Part shown: positions 22,835 through 34,675 of the stretch, piece after piece
How the letters are laid out: the number at the start of each line of letters is the position of its first letter
How positions within the stretch are numbered: position 1 is the first letter of the stretch
Source: Chelonoidis abingdonii
Lineage: Eukaryota > Chordata > Testudines > Testudinidae
DNA: 64,000 bases
Direction: 5' to 3'
NCBI RefSeq assembly: GCF_003597395.2
Contig: NC_133770.1
Location: forward strand, 294,079,172-294,143,171
Program-made: the position numbers and the translations under genes
The notes under the pieces: generated by a model
The model's database searches: none
What the model was told of the DNA's origin: nothing
What the model saw: only the letters and a program-made list of their open reading frames with translations

Positions 22835-23757
22835 TGTAACTTCTGTTCACCATTCACTACACTTGCGTGCATTGTAACTTCTGTTCACTGTTTGCCATAT
22901 TGTAATTCAAACCCCATTTTAAAACGCTCACTCCATTTTGTAAAAGCTTCCTCCAACCTTCATTTTTTGCAAACCCTGCTGTAATCTTATTAGTTAGTTT
23001 AGATGTGTGAATGAGGCATGTATGGATGATAAAATCAACCTCCAGCCCCAGCCTGTCCTGATGAGGTGAAGTTCAACTACCAACGGCTGAAGACCTAGAC
23101 AACAGTGAAACAAAGTAAAAAGCATCCACCCTAAAAAGAAAAGGACAAAAGAACAACAGAAGGAAGATCAAAGCCAGGTTCAAGGCTGAAAGTCACGCCT
23201 GCAATTGACGGGTGATCAATCCAAACCCAAAGGCAGCGTGACACAGCAAGACCTATAGACTTTGAATCCAAACTAAAAGCCTGTAAAAAAGAAGGGTGAG
23301 ATAAGAGACTTTGGGTAACATTCTGCTGCCAACATGGAGCCAGCCACCTGCTGATTAATTTAACAACAGCAGAATGAAGCAACTCCCATGAACTAACATA
23401 GGGAAAAATCCCTATAAAGCTGGACTCTGAAGACTGAGGACTTTGAGTCTATGGTTCTGCTGCCAGCCTCCAGGAGCATCAGGTGCACCTGACCCGGACT
23501 CGGCTCCACTCTTGTGTACAGAGTACCTGGCCAGTATTCTGTCACAAGCAACTTTAGGCTGGTAACTATAATATCTACACAGAACTTGTATGAATGATTG
23601 TGTGAATGGATATATATATATATATATGTATAATCATAGGAATAAGTAACCAAACAACATTGTTTGCTGTTATCTTTTATTTTATTATGCTATTTACAAT
23701 AAATGTGACAAATGTCTTGTCCCCTTTAAGATCCTGCTAGTTTTTATTGGTATAACA
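22835..23757 (+). mobile_element. ERV-type LTR
   Basis: It runs from TGTAACTTCTGTTCACC to TTGGTATAACA. A CCCTATAAAGC box lies near 23,410 and AATAAA near 23,698. TGTAACTTCTGTTCAC occurs twice at the left end (22,835 and 22,873). The flanking bases do not match, so no target duplication is visible. The interior is well preserved for a solo LTR. Confidence 0.65.
23607..23630. repeat. (TA)n microsatellite
   Basis: A short run of TA dinucleotides inside the LTR. Confidence 0.8.
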
Positions 23758-23827
23758 TCATCTTTTGGACACTAAAATCAATCAGGTTCTTAAAAGAACT
23801 TTATTATAAAGCCTCTGTTTCCAAGAA

Positions 23828-23980
23828 GCTGGGAATGGGCGACAGGGGATGGATCACTTGATTATTCCCTGTTCTGTTCATTCCCTCTGGGGCACCTGGC
23901 ACTGGCCACTGCTGGAAGACAGGATACTGGGCTAGAAGGACCCCGGATCTGACCCAGTAGGACCATTCTTATGTTCTAAA
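23828..23980 (+). mobile_element. CR1 LINE 3' part
   Basis: GGGGATGGATCACTTGATTA, CTGGCACTGGCCACTGCTGG and CATTCTTATGTTCTAA mark a second CR1 subfamily end in plus orientation. Confidence 0.8.
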
Positions 23981-26488
23981 ATGTGGTTTCTGTCTCGGCT
24001 GTTGATACTCAGTTACACCCTCACGGCTGGAGAAACACAGGGTGGTCTCAGAGCATCCTAACTCAGCAGAAGGAAAACTGCCAGAAACTTTGCGCTGGTT
24101 CCCATTTAGGGTGCAGTCCCCATTAGGGACTGACCCACTGAGTTCCCACTCCTGCCATGGGTTTCTTTGTGGTGACTGCAGATATCTAGCTGTTTTAATA
24201 TCTGTGTAATTCCCATGTAGTTCCTGAAGGTGGCATCCATGCACCATAAGGCTCAGCATCACAATGGAGGAAGGTAGGGTGAGTGAATGAGGTGTTGAAC
24301 TTTTTTTAAACTATTTAATTAGAAGGCAGGATACAACTGTGGGTGATGGGACTGTAACATCAGAAACGGGGCAAGGAGCTTGCAGCTCTGGAAGAGATCA
24401 CTTTGCAGAGCTAGGCATGCACACAACAAACATTCCGTTCCCCACACACTTTCCCATCCAGATTCAAGCTCGTACCTGGCTCCCCGCTGGATGCAGCCGA
24501 GTCTCTCTCCCTTTCCTAAGCTCCTTCTGCACTCTTGAAATCAGAGACCTCTCGCACCCGTCACTTGTCTTGTCCCACAGAAAAAATGGCCAGTGGCAAA
24601 CACCATGTCATTGCTCACTGGTATGTGTTTGGATGAGCCCATAGGTATGAAATTCACCATTAGCAAACAGTAAGCTTCACCAGTCGAGTGGCAATATAAC
24701 AAAAACACCTTATTGTCATTTGGACCCTGCATACAAGAGGGCAGAGCTGAGGTTGCTCTGACAGCACTTAACAGGCCGCACTTTCTGGGTGTTAAATCTC
24801 ACGTTCGCCATTCGGTTAACGTGAGTTTAACGCACTGGACAGGAATGGGATGGGGTGTTTAGGCTTAGTCACAAAGAGAAGCAGACTGAGGGGACACCCC
24901 ATTTTCCTTCAGCCTCATCTTGGTGGGGTAACCCTGACAGCATTCTGCCCCAGTAGTGACGGTCTAGTCCCAGGAGAGGTGTCTCGGGAAGCCAGGCGGC
25001 TGATGGGTCAAAGCGGTTGTGGTTGCATCCTGGATTGAAGAATCGCAGTAATTACTGTGCAGATAGCTCAGCACGTCACTGGGGAAGGCTCATCCAATCT
25101 TTTCGGGGCAGGCAGAGGTTTAGAAAACTCATTTGATGGAAATAATCACTAGTGGTTTTCCTGGATGGGAGTGGTGCTGCAAGGAAAGTTCATTGCACCT
25201 TTACTTACAGTGCCACACGACTTTAACCTTACAGCTGGATTCTGATGGCCTGAAGCCAAACTGCCAGGACCTGTAACATAAGCAGGCTCAAGGCAGAATA
25301 GGACTCGGATGGGAGACCCCCCACCCCAGAAAGCCCAGGTGTTGTTGATATAGTAGGTGACGCTCTTTCCTGTGCATCTGCATCCACCGGGCAGTTGCTC
25401 TGTGCCCCAGTGCAGATGAAAGGGGTTGTGTAACACGTACAGTTCCTGCCCCTGGAAGGCATGAGCTCAGCACTTGGGCCCAGATGAAGGCGTTTGCAAT
25501 GGCTGGAGGTGAAGCTGCCTCTGTTACCAAAGCAGCAGTGCAAGAAGTGGCAGGCCAATCGTTCCCAGCCCTGCCCGGGCTGCGCTCCTCCTGGCTGGCT
25601 GAGTCAAGAGCTTTCCCTGCTGCCTGCTGTCGCTGTGCTCAACGAGGCCTTGTAACGCCAGCCACAACGAGCCAGCAGCATGGGGCTACCCTTGGGCCTG
25701 TCCTCAGCTAGGTGCCAGCTGGTGGCAATGGGTCAGTGGTGGGGGAAAGCAGCAGCGGCCATCTGACAGCACAGCCTCTCCCTGTCTGCTCCTGCAGTGA
25801 CTCGGAGCCTCTGGCTCCCCTGTGAGGTGCAAGGGCATTCAGGCAGTTTGTGGCTGCCACCGGAGAGCAAATATGGATAGAGCAGACAGCGGGCCTGCTG
25901 CCTCTCCCGGAGGCATTGATGGGCATGGAGGGAATAGAACCATGAACGTGACACACAGGTTAGGGAGGAGAGAACAGCGCTGGGTCCAGCCTGGGGAGTG
26001 CGGCCGGGAGCCTCGATGCTTTGGTGCAACAGGGCAGGTATTTCAGGTGAAGCCAGGCAGCTGGCACAAGTCTGGTTCATAGGCACAGTCTAAGGGTGGC
26101 ATGTAGTTGTGATCCTGCCCACAGCCCCATGGGCCATGGTGGGCATCCCTGCATGAGCTGGCCCCAGTACTATCAGCTGTCGCTCTGAATTCTTCCCCTG
26201 CCCACCTCTCTCCTTCATACTGGCAGTCGGGTGGCTTGGCCTGGCCCCTGTTACACTGGCTTTCCGAAGTAACAGGGCCTGTTCGGCTCAGCCTGATCAG
26301 ACATCGTAGTGGGGGAATGAGAGAGAGAGATCCGGGCTTGGGGGCAGAGTAGAAGTCTCATGCTGTTCTGTTTCTGTTACTAATGCTGTAACACACCCAC
26401 AGTGAGATTGCGTGGCTCCTTGCAGACTGAACTGATTCTCCTGCTCTGGGAGCACAGACCTCCAGCCAGTGAGGAGCTGCCAAAATCT
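23981..26488. other. Repeat-poor non-coding stretch
   Basis: No recognisable exon or repeat over about 2.5 kb on either strand. It contains a few ordinary open frames without family features. Confidence 0.3.
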
Positions 26489-27170
26489 TAACAACAGGTT
26501 CCCTATGAAAAGTTCTGATTTAAGGGGGGGAGTGGGGGAGGGGCCAGGGTGGGGGGAGACATACCCGTGGGGCCGGGGGCCCCTGCAGGACCTGGGGCAA
26601 ATTGCTCCACTTGCCCCCCTGGCAACCCTAGAGCTTGCAGACCCCTCCCGCCATCCCTTGCCAGCAGCTCAAAGCAGCAGGATGACTCAGGAGCTCAGCT
26701 GAGCTGCCCAGCTGCTGGCCATGCTGTGGCTCTTTGGTGTGGGGGAAGCGGAGGAGGGCCCGGGGGAGACATCCTTGTGGGGCCAGGGGCCCCGGCAGGG
26801 CCCGGGCCAATTGCCCCACTAGCCCCCTCCCCTCCTCTCTGGCCAGCTGTGGAGCTTGCTGCAGGACCCCCACCACAGACACACCTTGCCGGGCCGCTCA
26901 AAAAGCAGCAGCAGGATGACTCAGCTGAGCTGCCCAGCCGGTGCCAGTGGCTGGCCACCCTGCAGCTGGGGGGAAGCAGGGGAAGGGCCGAGGGAGCCTC
27001 AGCCTCCCCAGCTGGGACTCCTGGGAGCAACAGGATGGTCCGGCCCACGCACCGGAGTTGTTTGCCCACCCCCTGGCCCTTTAACAACCGGTTCTCCATG
27101 GAGGTCTAATTTTAGCAACCGGTTCTTGGGAACCTGTGGGAACCGGCTCCAGCTCACCACTGCCTCCAGC
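26489..27170 (-). mobile_element. GC-rich non-autonomous element with an internal duplication
   Basis: The right end (AACCGGTTCTTGGGAACC, then CAGCTCACCACTG) is the inverse of a turtle repeat start that I recall as hAT-like. The blocks near 26,547-26,700 and 26,765-26,925 repeat the same order of motifs (GGGGAGACAT, CCCTGC or CCCGGC, CAGCAGGATGACTCAG). A 186-codon open frame here is compositional. Confidence 0.45.
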
Positions 27171-27177
27171 ACTTGAG

Positions 27178-27435
27178 CTAGACTGTCAGCTCTTTAGGCA
27201 GGGGCTGGCTTTTTGTTCTGTGTTTGTGCAGCACCTAGCACAATAGAGGCTGGTCCCTGATGGGGGCTCCCAGGTGCTTCAGTAGTAGGGTGACCAGATA
27301 GCAAATGTAAAAAATCAGGACAGGAGGTGGGGGGTAATAGACACCTGCATAAGACAAAGCCCCGAATATTAAGACCGTCCCTATAAAATCAGGACGTCTG
27401 GTCATCCTATTCAGTAGTACAAACAGTGAATAATT
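27178..27435 (+). mobile_element. MIR/L3-type repeat tail, interrupted
   Basis: CAGCTCTTTAGGCAGGGGCT, CAGCACCTAGCACAATAGAG and, after the insertion, TACAAACAGTGAATAATTA form one old repeat tail. The MITE at 27,286 splits it. Confidence 0.65.
27286..27409. mobile_element. hAT-type MITE with 8-bp target duplication
   Basis: It begins TAGGGTGACCAGAT and ends CTGGTCATCCTA, with TTCAGTAG on both sides (27,278-27,285 and 27,410-27,417). It is the same family as 13,057-13,179 in the opposite internal orientation; one base of the right terminal repeat has changed. Confidence 0.9.
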
Positions 27436-28740
27436 AAGGAGAAGCCCTGTTAGCAATGTGGGGCCTCAGATACACAGCTGCAGAGGGCAGTGGCACTCAG
27501 ACACACTGGCCATCACATTGTAAATGCTTTGCACTTCTGTAGCACCGGTGAGCACTTCAAGCCTCTTCGCAAATGTCGGGTTATGGGGTGACCCTGAACA
27601 AAGGCATGAGGAACTGAGCAGAACGAAAGGGGAAGTGCAGAAGGTGGGGCGAAGTGGGGCGAGACCCAGACAGCGCAGTGAGCTCTCCTACTGCAAGAAT
27701 GATCACAGCAGATTAGGGCTCAGTTATTCATCACCTCTATCCATCTGTTGAGCATCCACAGCCAACAAAAGCCAGCTCAGCTTTGTCTGGTGCGGAGATC
27801 TCCTGGCTGTGTCCTTGAAGGCAGGAAGGATACAGCCCGTGTTCTGCACACAGCCGTCAAGGACAAGGGCTCCCACTCCTACTCTCCCTTGCTGCCTGGT
27901 GTTAGAAGGGGGAAGGAAAAAACCCGACAGCAGCAGGAGCGAGGCAGACAACAAAAACTGTGAACACAGCGCGGAGCCAGGCTTTCCATGTGGAAACAGA
28001 CGACGGCACGCCAGATGCTCTCCATTTTAAAGTGGCCCAACTGGCCTTGGGACAGGAATGACAAACCGGCCGTTTGCCCTCCTGACCCTTCCACGGCCAG
28101 CAGGTCCCACTTGCGATCTGGTTTTAAAGCATTGCTCCTCCTTCAATTGCCAAGAGAGGCCAATTCCCACCCTGTTTGATCGGCTGGCTGGACCCCGCTC
28201 AGGATGGAAGTAACACACCTCGGCTATTGTTTCTGGCTGCCAGGAGCAGTGCTGAGTGTCAGTGCATTGCCCCTTTCACGGCCAGGGAGAACGAATGACA
28301 CAGACAGAGCCGTGACTGAATGAGATTCACTGGGGTCGTGAGCTCTCTGACAAAGCCAGAAAAGAATCTCTGACGAGCCATCCCTGATGTAATGAGTGGG
28401 AAGGACCGGAACCCAGAGTGCAATTTAGTTTGGCAGCTCTCTATGGACAATCAAAGGTCAGACTGCGGTGTCACTTTGTCTTTTTTTTTTGGGTCTGTTC
28501 CGTGGCTTTTGTTCAAGGCTGCGTCCTTGAGGACACAGATCCTCTACCCCGGTGGAGAGCGAGCAGCATGGGTGGGCAAGCGGCTCTTTGTTATAGCAGG
28601 GCTTAGCATGCAAATCGCTTCGCTTTAACCCAAGCTGCCGAGGGTGGGAATGCAGGACAGACCCGTGCTGGAAACGGACTGAAGACGGAAGAGCTCTGAT
28701 CCCAGCTCCGGCGCTGCGCATCCTGCCCCTTCTGAGCTGC
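27436..28740. other. Non-coding, nothing recognised
   Basis: No exon or repeat family that I can support. Confidence 0.3.
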
Positions 28741-28744
28741 AGAT

Positions 28745-28870
28745 TTTCATTATTTATTATATTTGTAGTGGTGCAGTTCGTAGATGCTCCATTGTGGGAG
28801 GTACTGTACAATCACAGAACAAAAAGACAGTCTCTGCCCCAAACAGCTTCCAAGCTAACATAGGAGACAG
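28745..28870 (+). repeat. Old CR1/L3-like interspersed repeat
   Basis: TTCATTATTTATTATATTTG, then GGTACTGTACAATCACAGAA and CAAAAAGACAGTCTCTGCCC, the same family as 8,935. Confidence 0.55.
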
Positions 28871-29417
28871 CTGGTGGATATAGACAGACCCAATGGGGGA
28901 ATACAAGGAAACACAGAGACAACATTCATCCTCATGATAGGCAGTGGCCTCCGCACACCGGCAGCCGAACTGTCCTCACATTTTTTGAGATATTTAATAT
29001 GTTAAATAACTGTCAATCATTTAGCTGGTAGGGGCAGGGAGAGTTCCCTATGTTTGTGTGTCAGGCCTAGCACAATGTGCCCCCGTCCTGGGTGCTGTCC
29101 CACCCGTTACTGTAACATACATACCAAATAATCACAGACACTGCGCTCTCTGCTCCTGGATTTCACTAGTGTTATCTCCTGGGGTATTTTATGCTCGCAA
29201 AAGGAAAGGAGCAAAGAAGTTGGTATTCCATCTCAGCCTACATTTCCAGCTCTAACGCTGCATGGATCAAAGCAGCAGCACCTGGCATGGCTGGCTAAGC
29301 CAGCCGGTGGTTAGTGAGTTGGAGGCTGGGGGAAGATCCTCGACAAGGAGAGATACCAGCCTTAAAGTTTGTAAATTTGAAACCAAAGTGACTAGAAACT
29401 TGATCATCTCCCATGCT
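28871..29417. other. Unclassified spacer
   Basis: Nothing recognised. Confidence 0.3.
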
Positions 29418-29419
29418 CA

Positions 29420-29626
29420 TCATAGAATCATAGAATATTAGGGCTGGAAGGGACCTCAGGAGGTTATCTAGTCCAACCCCCTGCTCAAAGCAGGACCAAT
29501 TCCCAACTAAATCATCCCAGCCAGGGCTTTGTCAAGCCAGGCCTTAAAAACCTCTAAAGAAGGAGATTCCACCACCTCTCTAGGTAACCCATTCCAGTGC
29601 TTCACCACCCTCCTAGTGAAATAAGC
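29420..29626 (-). mobile_element. CR1 LINE 3' end
   Basis: CATAGAATCATAGAATATTA, then GGAAGGGACCTCAGGAGG and CCATTCCAGTGCTTCACCAC: an inverted CR1 3' end. Confidence 0.88.
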
Positions 29627-29829
29627 CCATCAGCCAGGCAGCAAAGGAGCTGGGTGGGTGAGCTGGCAAGAAAACAGGCTGGGTTCGAAAGAGGCCTGGC
29701 AAGCAGCATTCTGTTGGAGAATTTTTTTCAAAAATCAAACCACCTCTGCACAACCTTTAGATTTTGACGAACCAGCAAATTCCAACAAAAATGTTTAGTC
29801 AAACTTTTTCTGAAAGTAAATAACTCTGA

Positions 29830-30003
29830 GGGCAGGGCAGTCATCTAAAGTGATCTGGGTCACATGGTAAGCTGGTTCCATTCAAATAATGCATTTTAAT
29901 ACAGCTAAATGCAACATTATACAGCTAGGAACAAGGAGTGCAGGCTGTACCTACAGGTGGGGGCTGTTTCCTGGAAAGCCGTGACTCTGAAAAGGATCTA
30001 GGT
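29830..30003 (+). mobile_element. CR1 LINE, internal ORF2 fragment
   Basis: AATACAGCTAAATGCAACAT, ACAGCTAGGAACAAGGAGTG and GTGACTCTGAAAAGGATCTA follow the CR1 ORF2 nucleotide pattern after the FADD box. It abuts the DIRS remnant. Confidence 0.6.
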
Positions 30004-30251
30004 TTAAGTAACTCTGGTGGAAGGTTTTCTACTATTAAGCAGAATATTCTGGACGGCTATTGAGCAATGCGCTTTCTCCGCACTTCGACACTGATGAGCC
30101 ACACTGTGAGGTGCAGCATTGGAAGATTTGGAGGGCAACACTCGTCCATGGTTCTGTACCAGGAGGTCTTTGGTCCCTGGCAATGGTAAGGGGTCCTGAG
30201 AGGACAGAATATGGAGGTCTGAATACCATGTCTGTCTTGGCCAGGCAGGAG

Positions 30252-30771
30252 CAGGGCCAGTGCAACCACTAGGCGAACTAGGTGGTCGCCTAGGGCGCCT
30301 AGTGGTTGAAGTCCCTAAAAGCATGGAGTGGAGGTGAGCTGGGGTGGGGGGGCACGGGGAGGGCTGCCCACAGTAACGGGGGGGGTGTGCACAGGGGAAC
30401 CGCTCCCCGCCTCAGATCACCTCTACTCTGCCTCCTCTTCTGAGCACACAGACCCTGCTCTAATTCTCCTCCAATTGGCACCGCAAGCCTGGGAGGGGAG
30501 GAGAATTAGAGCGGTGCCAGTGTGCTCAGTGGAGGAGGTGGAGCGGAGGTGAGCTGGGGTTGGCTCCCCGGGCGGGGTTAGCTGCCGTGGAAGGGGGGTA
30601 GCTACTGCGGGGGGGCTCCCTAGGTGGTGGTGGGGGGGCTGGGTTAGCTGCGGCGGGGGGCTCCTCTGGTGGGAGGGGTGAGGGGGCGTGGTTAGCTGCC
30701 ACAGGGAGGGTGGGGGGTGGCACAAGGTGGAAGTTTCACCTAGGGCGCAAAACTTCCTTGCACTGGCCCTG
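30252..30771. mobile_element. Non-autonomous hAT element inside the DIRS remnant
   Basis: Ends CAGGGCCAGTGCAA and TTGCACTGGCCCTG are perfect 14-base inverted repeats (30,252-30,265 and 30,758-30,771). The 8 flanking bases are GGCAGGAG and GGTAGGAG, one mismatch. DIRS coding sequence resumes on both sides. The interior is a G-rich tract. Confidence 0.88.
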
Positions 30772-31083
30772 GGTAGGAGCAATCAGGAGCATTCTGCCAC
30801 AGTTTTGCTGGAGTTTGCTGGTGATTCTGGGAATCAAGGACACTGGTGGGAAAGCATAAAGGAGGTCCTTGCACCACGGGAACAGAAAAGCCTCCATTAT
30901 TGATCCAGGGCTGTGATTTGCTCTGGAACAGAAATGGTGAAACTTCCTGTTCTGCCAGGTCGTGAGTAGGTCCATGGGCGCAAAACCCCCTGTGCAAAAC
31001 ACTCAAGCCAAAACATTCACATTGAGACACCATCGGTGATCTAAGTTGAAGGATCTGCTCAGATCCGTTAATCCATTTTGAAC

Positions 31084-31395
31084 TCAGGGCAGATAAGATG
31101 CTTTCTGAATAGACCAGTTCCATAACTTGACTACCTTCTGGCAAAGGCTGTTGGACATGGTAGCACTTTCCTTGTTCACATGAAATGCTGCTGGGGTGTT
31201 GTTGGTGAGAACCTGGACTATCAAATCCAGACGTCCCCCAATTAATTCTATCCTTTGGACAGGCAATAAGACTGACTTCTCTCCGTTTAGTTGCAGGTCC
31301 AGTACGTTGAAGACACACAATGAACATTGACCTGAACCTGGTTTCTGGAGCAGCCCCAAACTACCCCCATAAGTCGCTAGCATTGCCATGCACAT
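31084..31395 (-). pseudogene. DIRS reverse transcriptase end and RNase H fragment
   Basis: LQLNGEKSVLLPVQRIELIG followed by GRLD matches the segment after the RT active site. TNNTPAAFHVNKE is the RNase H 'TDNTAA' site with Asp changed to Asn, so a catalytic residue is gone. A deletion joins the two parts closely. Confidence 0.65.
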
Positions 31396-31433
31396 GGTAG
31401 ACCCCCCCAGGGCTTATGACAGGCAGAATGGTG

Positions 31434-31733
31434 TTACTGTGAATTTTGGTTGTGTCCTACTATGAACCTCAGGACAATCCTGTGGCCAGGTTGGATTGCG
31501 ATGCAGAAGGAGGCATCCTTTAAGTCGAGGGAAGCAGACCAGTTTCTCAGATCTAGGGAAGGGATAATCATGGCCAGAGAAACCACCTGGAACTTTGTCT
31601 TCCTCATGTATCTGTTCAGATTCTTAAGGTCTAGGATGGGTCTGAGACCTCCTGTGGCCTTGCAAATTAGACAGTATTGGGAATAGAACCTCCTGCCCTG
31701 ATGGAGAGCAGACACTTCCTCTATCTCTCCCAA
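31434..31733 (-). pseudogene. DIRS reverse transcriptase fragment
   Basis: About 100 codons. RRFYSQYCLICKATGGLRPI followed by LDLKNLNRYMRK corresponds to the fingers region, and SLDLKDASFCIAIQPGHR carries the first catalytic aspartate. In LTR elements and DIRS this block is 'DLKDAYF'; here Tyr is replaced by Ser. The later catalytic pair is not found in frame. Confidence 0.7.
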
Positions 31734-33402
31734 GGAACGTAGAGTCTACACTTCCTGGCTTAGCACAGACTCATGAGAGGGGTCTCTGAAGAGGTTTGTG
31801 GAGAGGGAGTGGGAAAAGGAAGAGGGGATAGTAGGGAAGTGGAAGGTATATCCTGGTTCCACTGAGCTTAGCACCCACTTATCTAAGGAGATGAACTGCT
31901 GGGCATATAAGAAACGGGACAATCTATCCCAGAAAGGCAGGGAAAGGCCAGATAGATCCGGGTCTGGTAGCATGATGTCCTTAACGCAGAAGTCAGATCT
32001 GCTGTTTTAAGGCCTGGGGAGGCCTCAGACCAGGGGAAGTGGAATGGATCTGCCTCCTCCTCTGTGATCTTTGCCTCTACTTACATTGGTCAGCCTGATA
32101 GATGGGGTAATACTGCTGTCTAGGCTGCTATGGGGCACCATATTTTGTCCTCTTTGTTATGAGTGGGGAGAGGCACAAGGACTTCGGAACAGCTCTCATG
32201 ACCTTTAGGATGTGCAAAGCCTCATCTGTTTTGGAGGAGAACCCTCAAAAAAGAGAGGTCCTCAGCTGTGTGTTACATTACTGTAGGAATTCCCAAGGAT
32301 TGCAACCCAGGAGGAGCAGTACATTGTTACAGCTGTCGCGGTGGCCCTGGCTGCAGAGTCTGCTATGTCCAGGGAAACCCGCTGTGCTGCACCACAACTG
32401 AAAGTGCGTCCCTTGAATCTTCAGGCAACCTGGTGACAAAGCGGGATAGGGCCTCCCCACTGGAGAAGTCACACAGCAATAACAGGGTGTGATGGTTGGC
32501 AATCTGGAACTGTAGATTTGCCCTGGAATTCTGCCTCCCTCTCCCCCTCCCCTATCAAGCTTTTAAGTGTCTTTGTTGTTGAGGGGTAGTCTAAGCACAG
32601 CCCTGACGACTTCTCTCACTCATGGCAGCCACAGCGAAAGAGCATGGGTAGGATGTAAATGGAACCATGTAAACCCCTTGGATTGAACCTGGTATTTCCA
32701 GTCCATTTATTTGGCCAGTGGAGAAGTGCAAGAAGGGGTCTGCCAGATCATTTTGATTGGCTGAATGATTAATTAATATGTAACCATTAGGTCAGGAAAC
32801 AGTACGTGTATGGGCTGCAGTGCCAGTGGTTGTGATGAAGCCAGCAATGATCAGTCATATGCACAGGAGTTGGGCAGCTGTTCCATACCAACCAGCCTCT
32901 CAGGGCTGTTGGGGAAATATGCCTCCTGGGGGATTTACTCAGACAAGGGGCTGTAGATCTGGAAGCCGGAGGCATTCCACAAGGGGGCACTGGCAGAGTA
33001 TTGGGCTCCAAGAGGTCCAATTCCTGGACGGACCCTTCTCCGAGCCCCAGCGACAAGAACAAAGATGAGAGTGAGCTCTAGACTATCGACACCAGGAAAC
33101 CTGAGAGTCGATTTTAGAGTCCAATGATAACTTGGAGTCCCTTGAGGACCAGGGAGATGTGGTGCCGGGAGGAGTCCTCAGGGCCTTCAGTCAAGACCTA
33201 TGTCTGGATGCATTACTGGAGGCAGCATGGATGGCTTCTGAGCTGCTGGAAATACTCAGTATGGGGAGGATCCTGAACTGGTCCCATGGAAGGTGCCAGT
33301 ACTGAGCTGAAGGCAGGTGGTGCCATGGATGAACCGATGCTGACAATCTAGAAGACTGCGTCAGTGCCAAGTGATATTCTTCACGCTGAAGCAAAGGTGA
33401 TG

Positions 33403-34158
33403 TCAATACCAACGAGCATAACAAGTGTCTAGCCATGGCCTAAGCCTTTGGCGTGGTAGGTACCAACATGGGCTGCTGACCGCAGTGGTCAGGGAAGACT
33501 GTACTGCCACGACTGGAGAAGTAGCTGGGCCCAGCAGTCCCCGAGAGGGAACTGGAGTCCACAGCTGAGGTCTCTCTGAGTGAGTTGGCACCAGGGAGGA
33601 GTGAGCTGAAGGAGGCGCTCTATCTTTGGTACCTGAAGGACCCTGTGCAGAAGAGACCTGCACCCTAAACTCTGAGAAGCCAGATGGAGACTTCTGTGCT
33701 TCTGTTTCTGAGGCGGGTGGCTCTGATTCCCTGGGCCTCAAGGAAGATGGTCCTGGAGACAGGGATCTTCTGAGGCCTTTTTCAGCTGATTTAGTCAGTG
33801 GAACGCTTCGGGAAGGAGTCTTTGAAGAGCTTCCTTTTAGACAATACCGGGGGCTCCGACACTGGTGGAATGGCACCCTACATGATGATAGATCGGAGGT
33901 GCTCCTTTTTCCCAGCTTCTTTGTCCTAGTTTTGATGCCACAACAGATAGAGCACCTAGCTCTGATGCAAGGCTTGGGAGGGAGGGTCACAGCTTCCCGC
34001 AGCCTGCACCAGGTTTGAAGCCCAGGGTTCCTGACATAGATTCTGCCAGTACTGGTGGGGTCCCGAGAGCTGCTGGACTGGAAAAGCCCTAAAAGAAGGG
34101 CAAAATTGAAAGAAATAAACTTCAAATTATACAACAATAAAAGAAAAGAAAGATCCAA
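33403..34158 (-). pseudogene. DIRS gag-like ORF1 remnant
   Basis: A 251-codon open frame, the longest complete one in the window. It is Ser- and Pro-rich with a short Cys cluster (CIRARCSICCGIKTR). It lies directly after the DIRS promoter end, where ORF1 belongs. The product would be an RNA-binding structural protein. The first residues, upstream of the Cys cluster, are hydrophobic and probably untranslated leader sequence. It could be an accidental survivor of a dead element. Confidence 0.5.
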
Positions 34159-34675
34159 AGAGCTTTCTGAGTACCACTAGGTAGCTGGTGTTCCTGTGAA
34201 TAGCTACTTGAACACTTCCACCACTAACCACGGACAGTACTAAGGAACAGGAGGAGGGATCAGTCTCTGCCCTTTATACCAGCACAAACTTGGCAGTGGG
34301 CAGGGCCACCTCTCCAGGTACCGCTAGGGGAAACTCTCTGGCACCAGTGCACATGTGCACACACCTACAGTGTAATGGACATATGCAAGTGCTCCAAGAA
34401 GAACGGTCCCTTCTGGCCTGCAGCCGAACTGCTCCAAGCTGTCAGCCTGACAAAGCCCTTCAAACTAAGCAGATTTGGGCTTGCTAGGGCGAAGTTCAAG
34501 AACAACTAGGCTCAGTGGGACGATCTGTTGGGTGGTCCAGTGCGTTTCTTTCCTCCAGCCCAGTCAATAGTGAACCAATGTCACAGCCTATTGTTTTCTA
34601 TCCACCGTGCTGGCAGGTGGATCATCTTCAGATGAGCTGTAATGACACCCTAAGCAGTCAGGGACCTCAAAGGGG

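Larger units (their letters stand above)
30004..34405 (-). mobile_element. DIRS-like retroelement, decayed, with one insertion
   Basis: Minus-strand remnants occur in DIRS order. The terminal sequence near 34,380-34,405 (complement of GCTCCAAGAAGAACGG) precedes a TATAAAGG box at 34,278-34,271. A Ser/Pro-rich gag-like frame follows at 34,158-33,403, then a reverse transcriptase piece at 31,733-31,434 with GGLRPILDLKNLNRYMRK and motif A SLDLKDASF. An RNase H-like piece at 31,395-31,084 has TNNTPAAFHVNKE, and a tail reads WPRQTWYSDLHILSSQDP near 30,240. DIRS elements use a tyrosine recombinase instead of an integrase; no recombinase is recognised here. Stops and frameshifts break every frame. 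A hAT element at 30,252-30,771 splits the tail. Confidence 0.75.

Noticed and set aside
26549..27109. 186-codon Pro/Gly-rich open frame
   Set aside because: It follows the GC-rich repeat element and its internal duplication; overlapping frames on both strands are also open.
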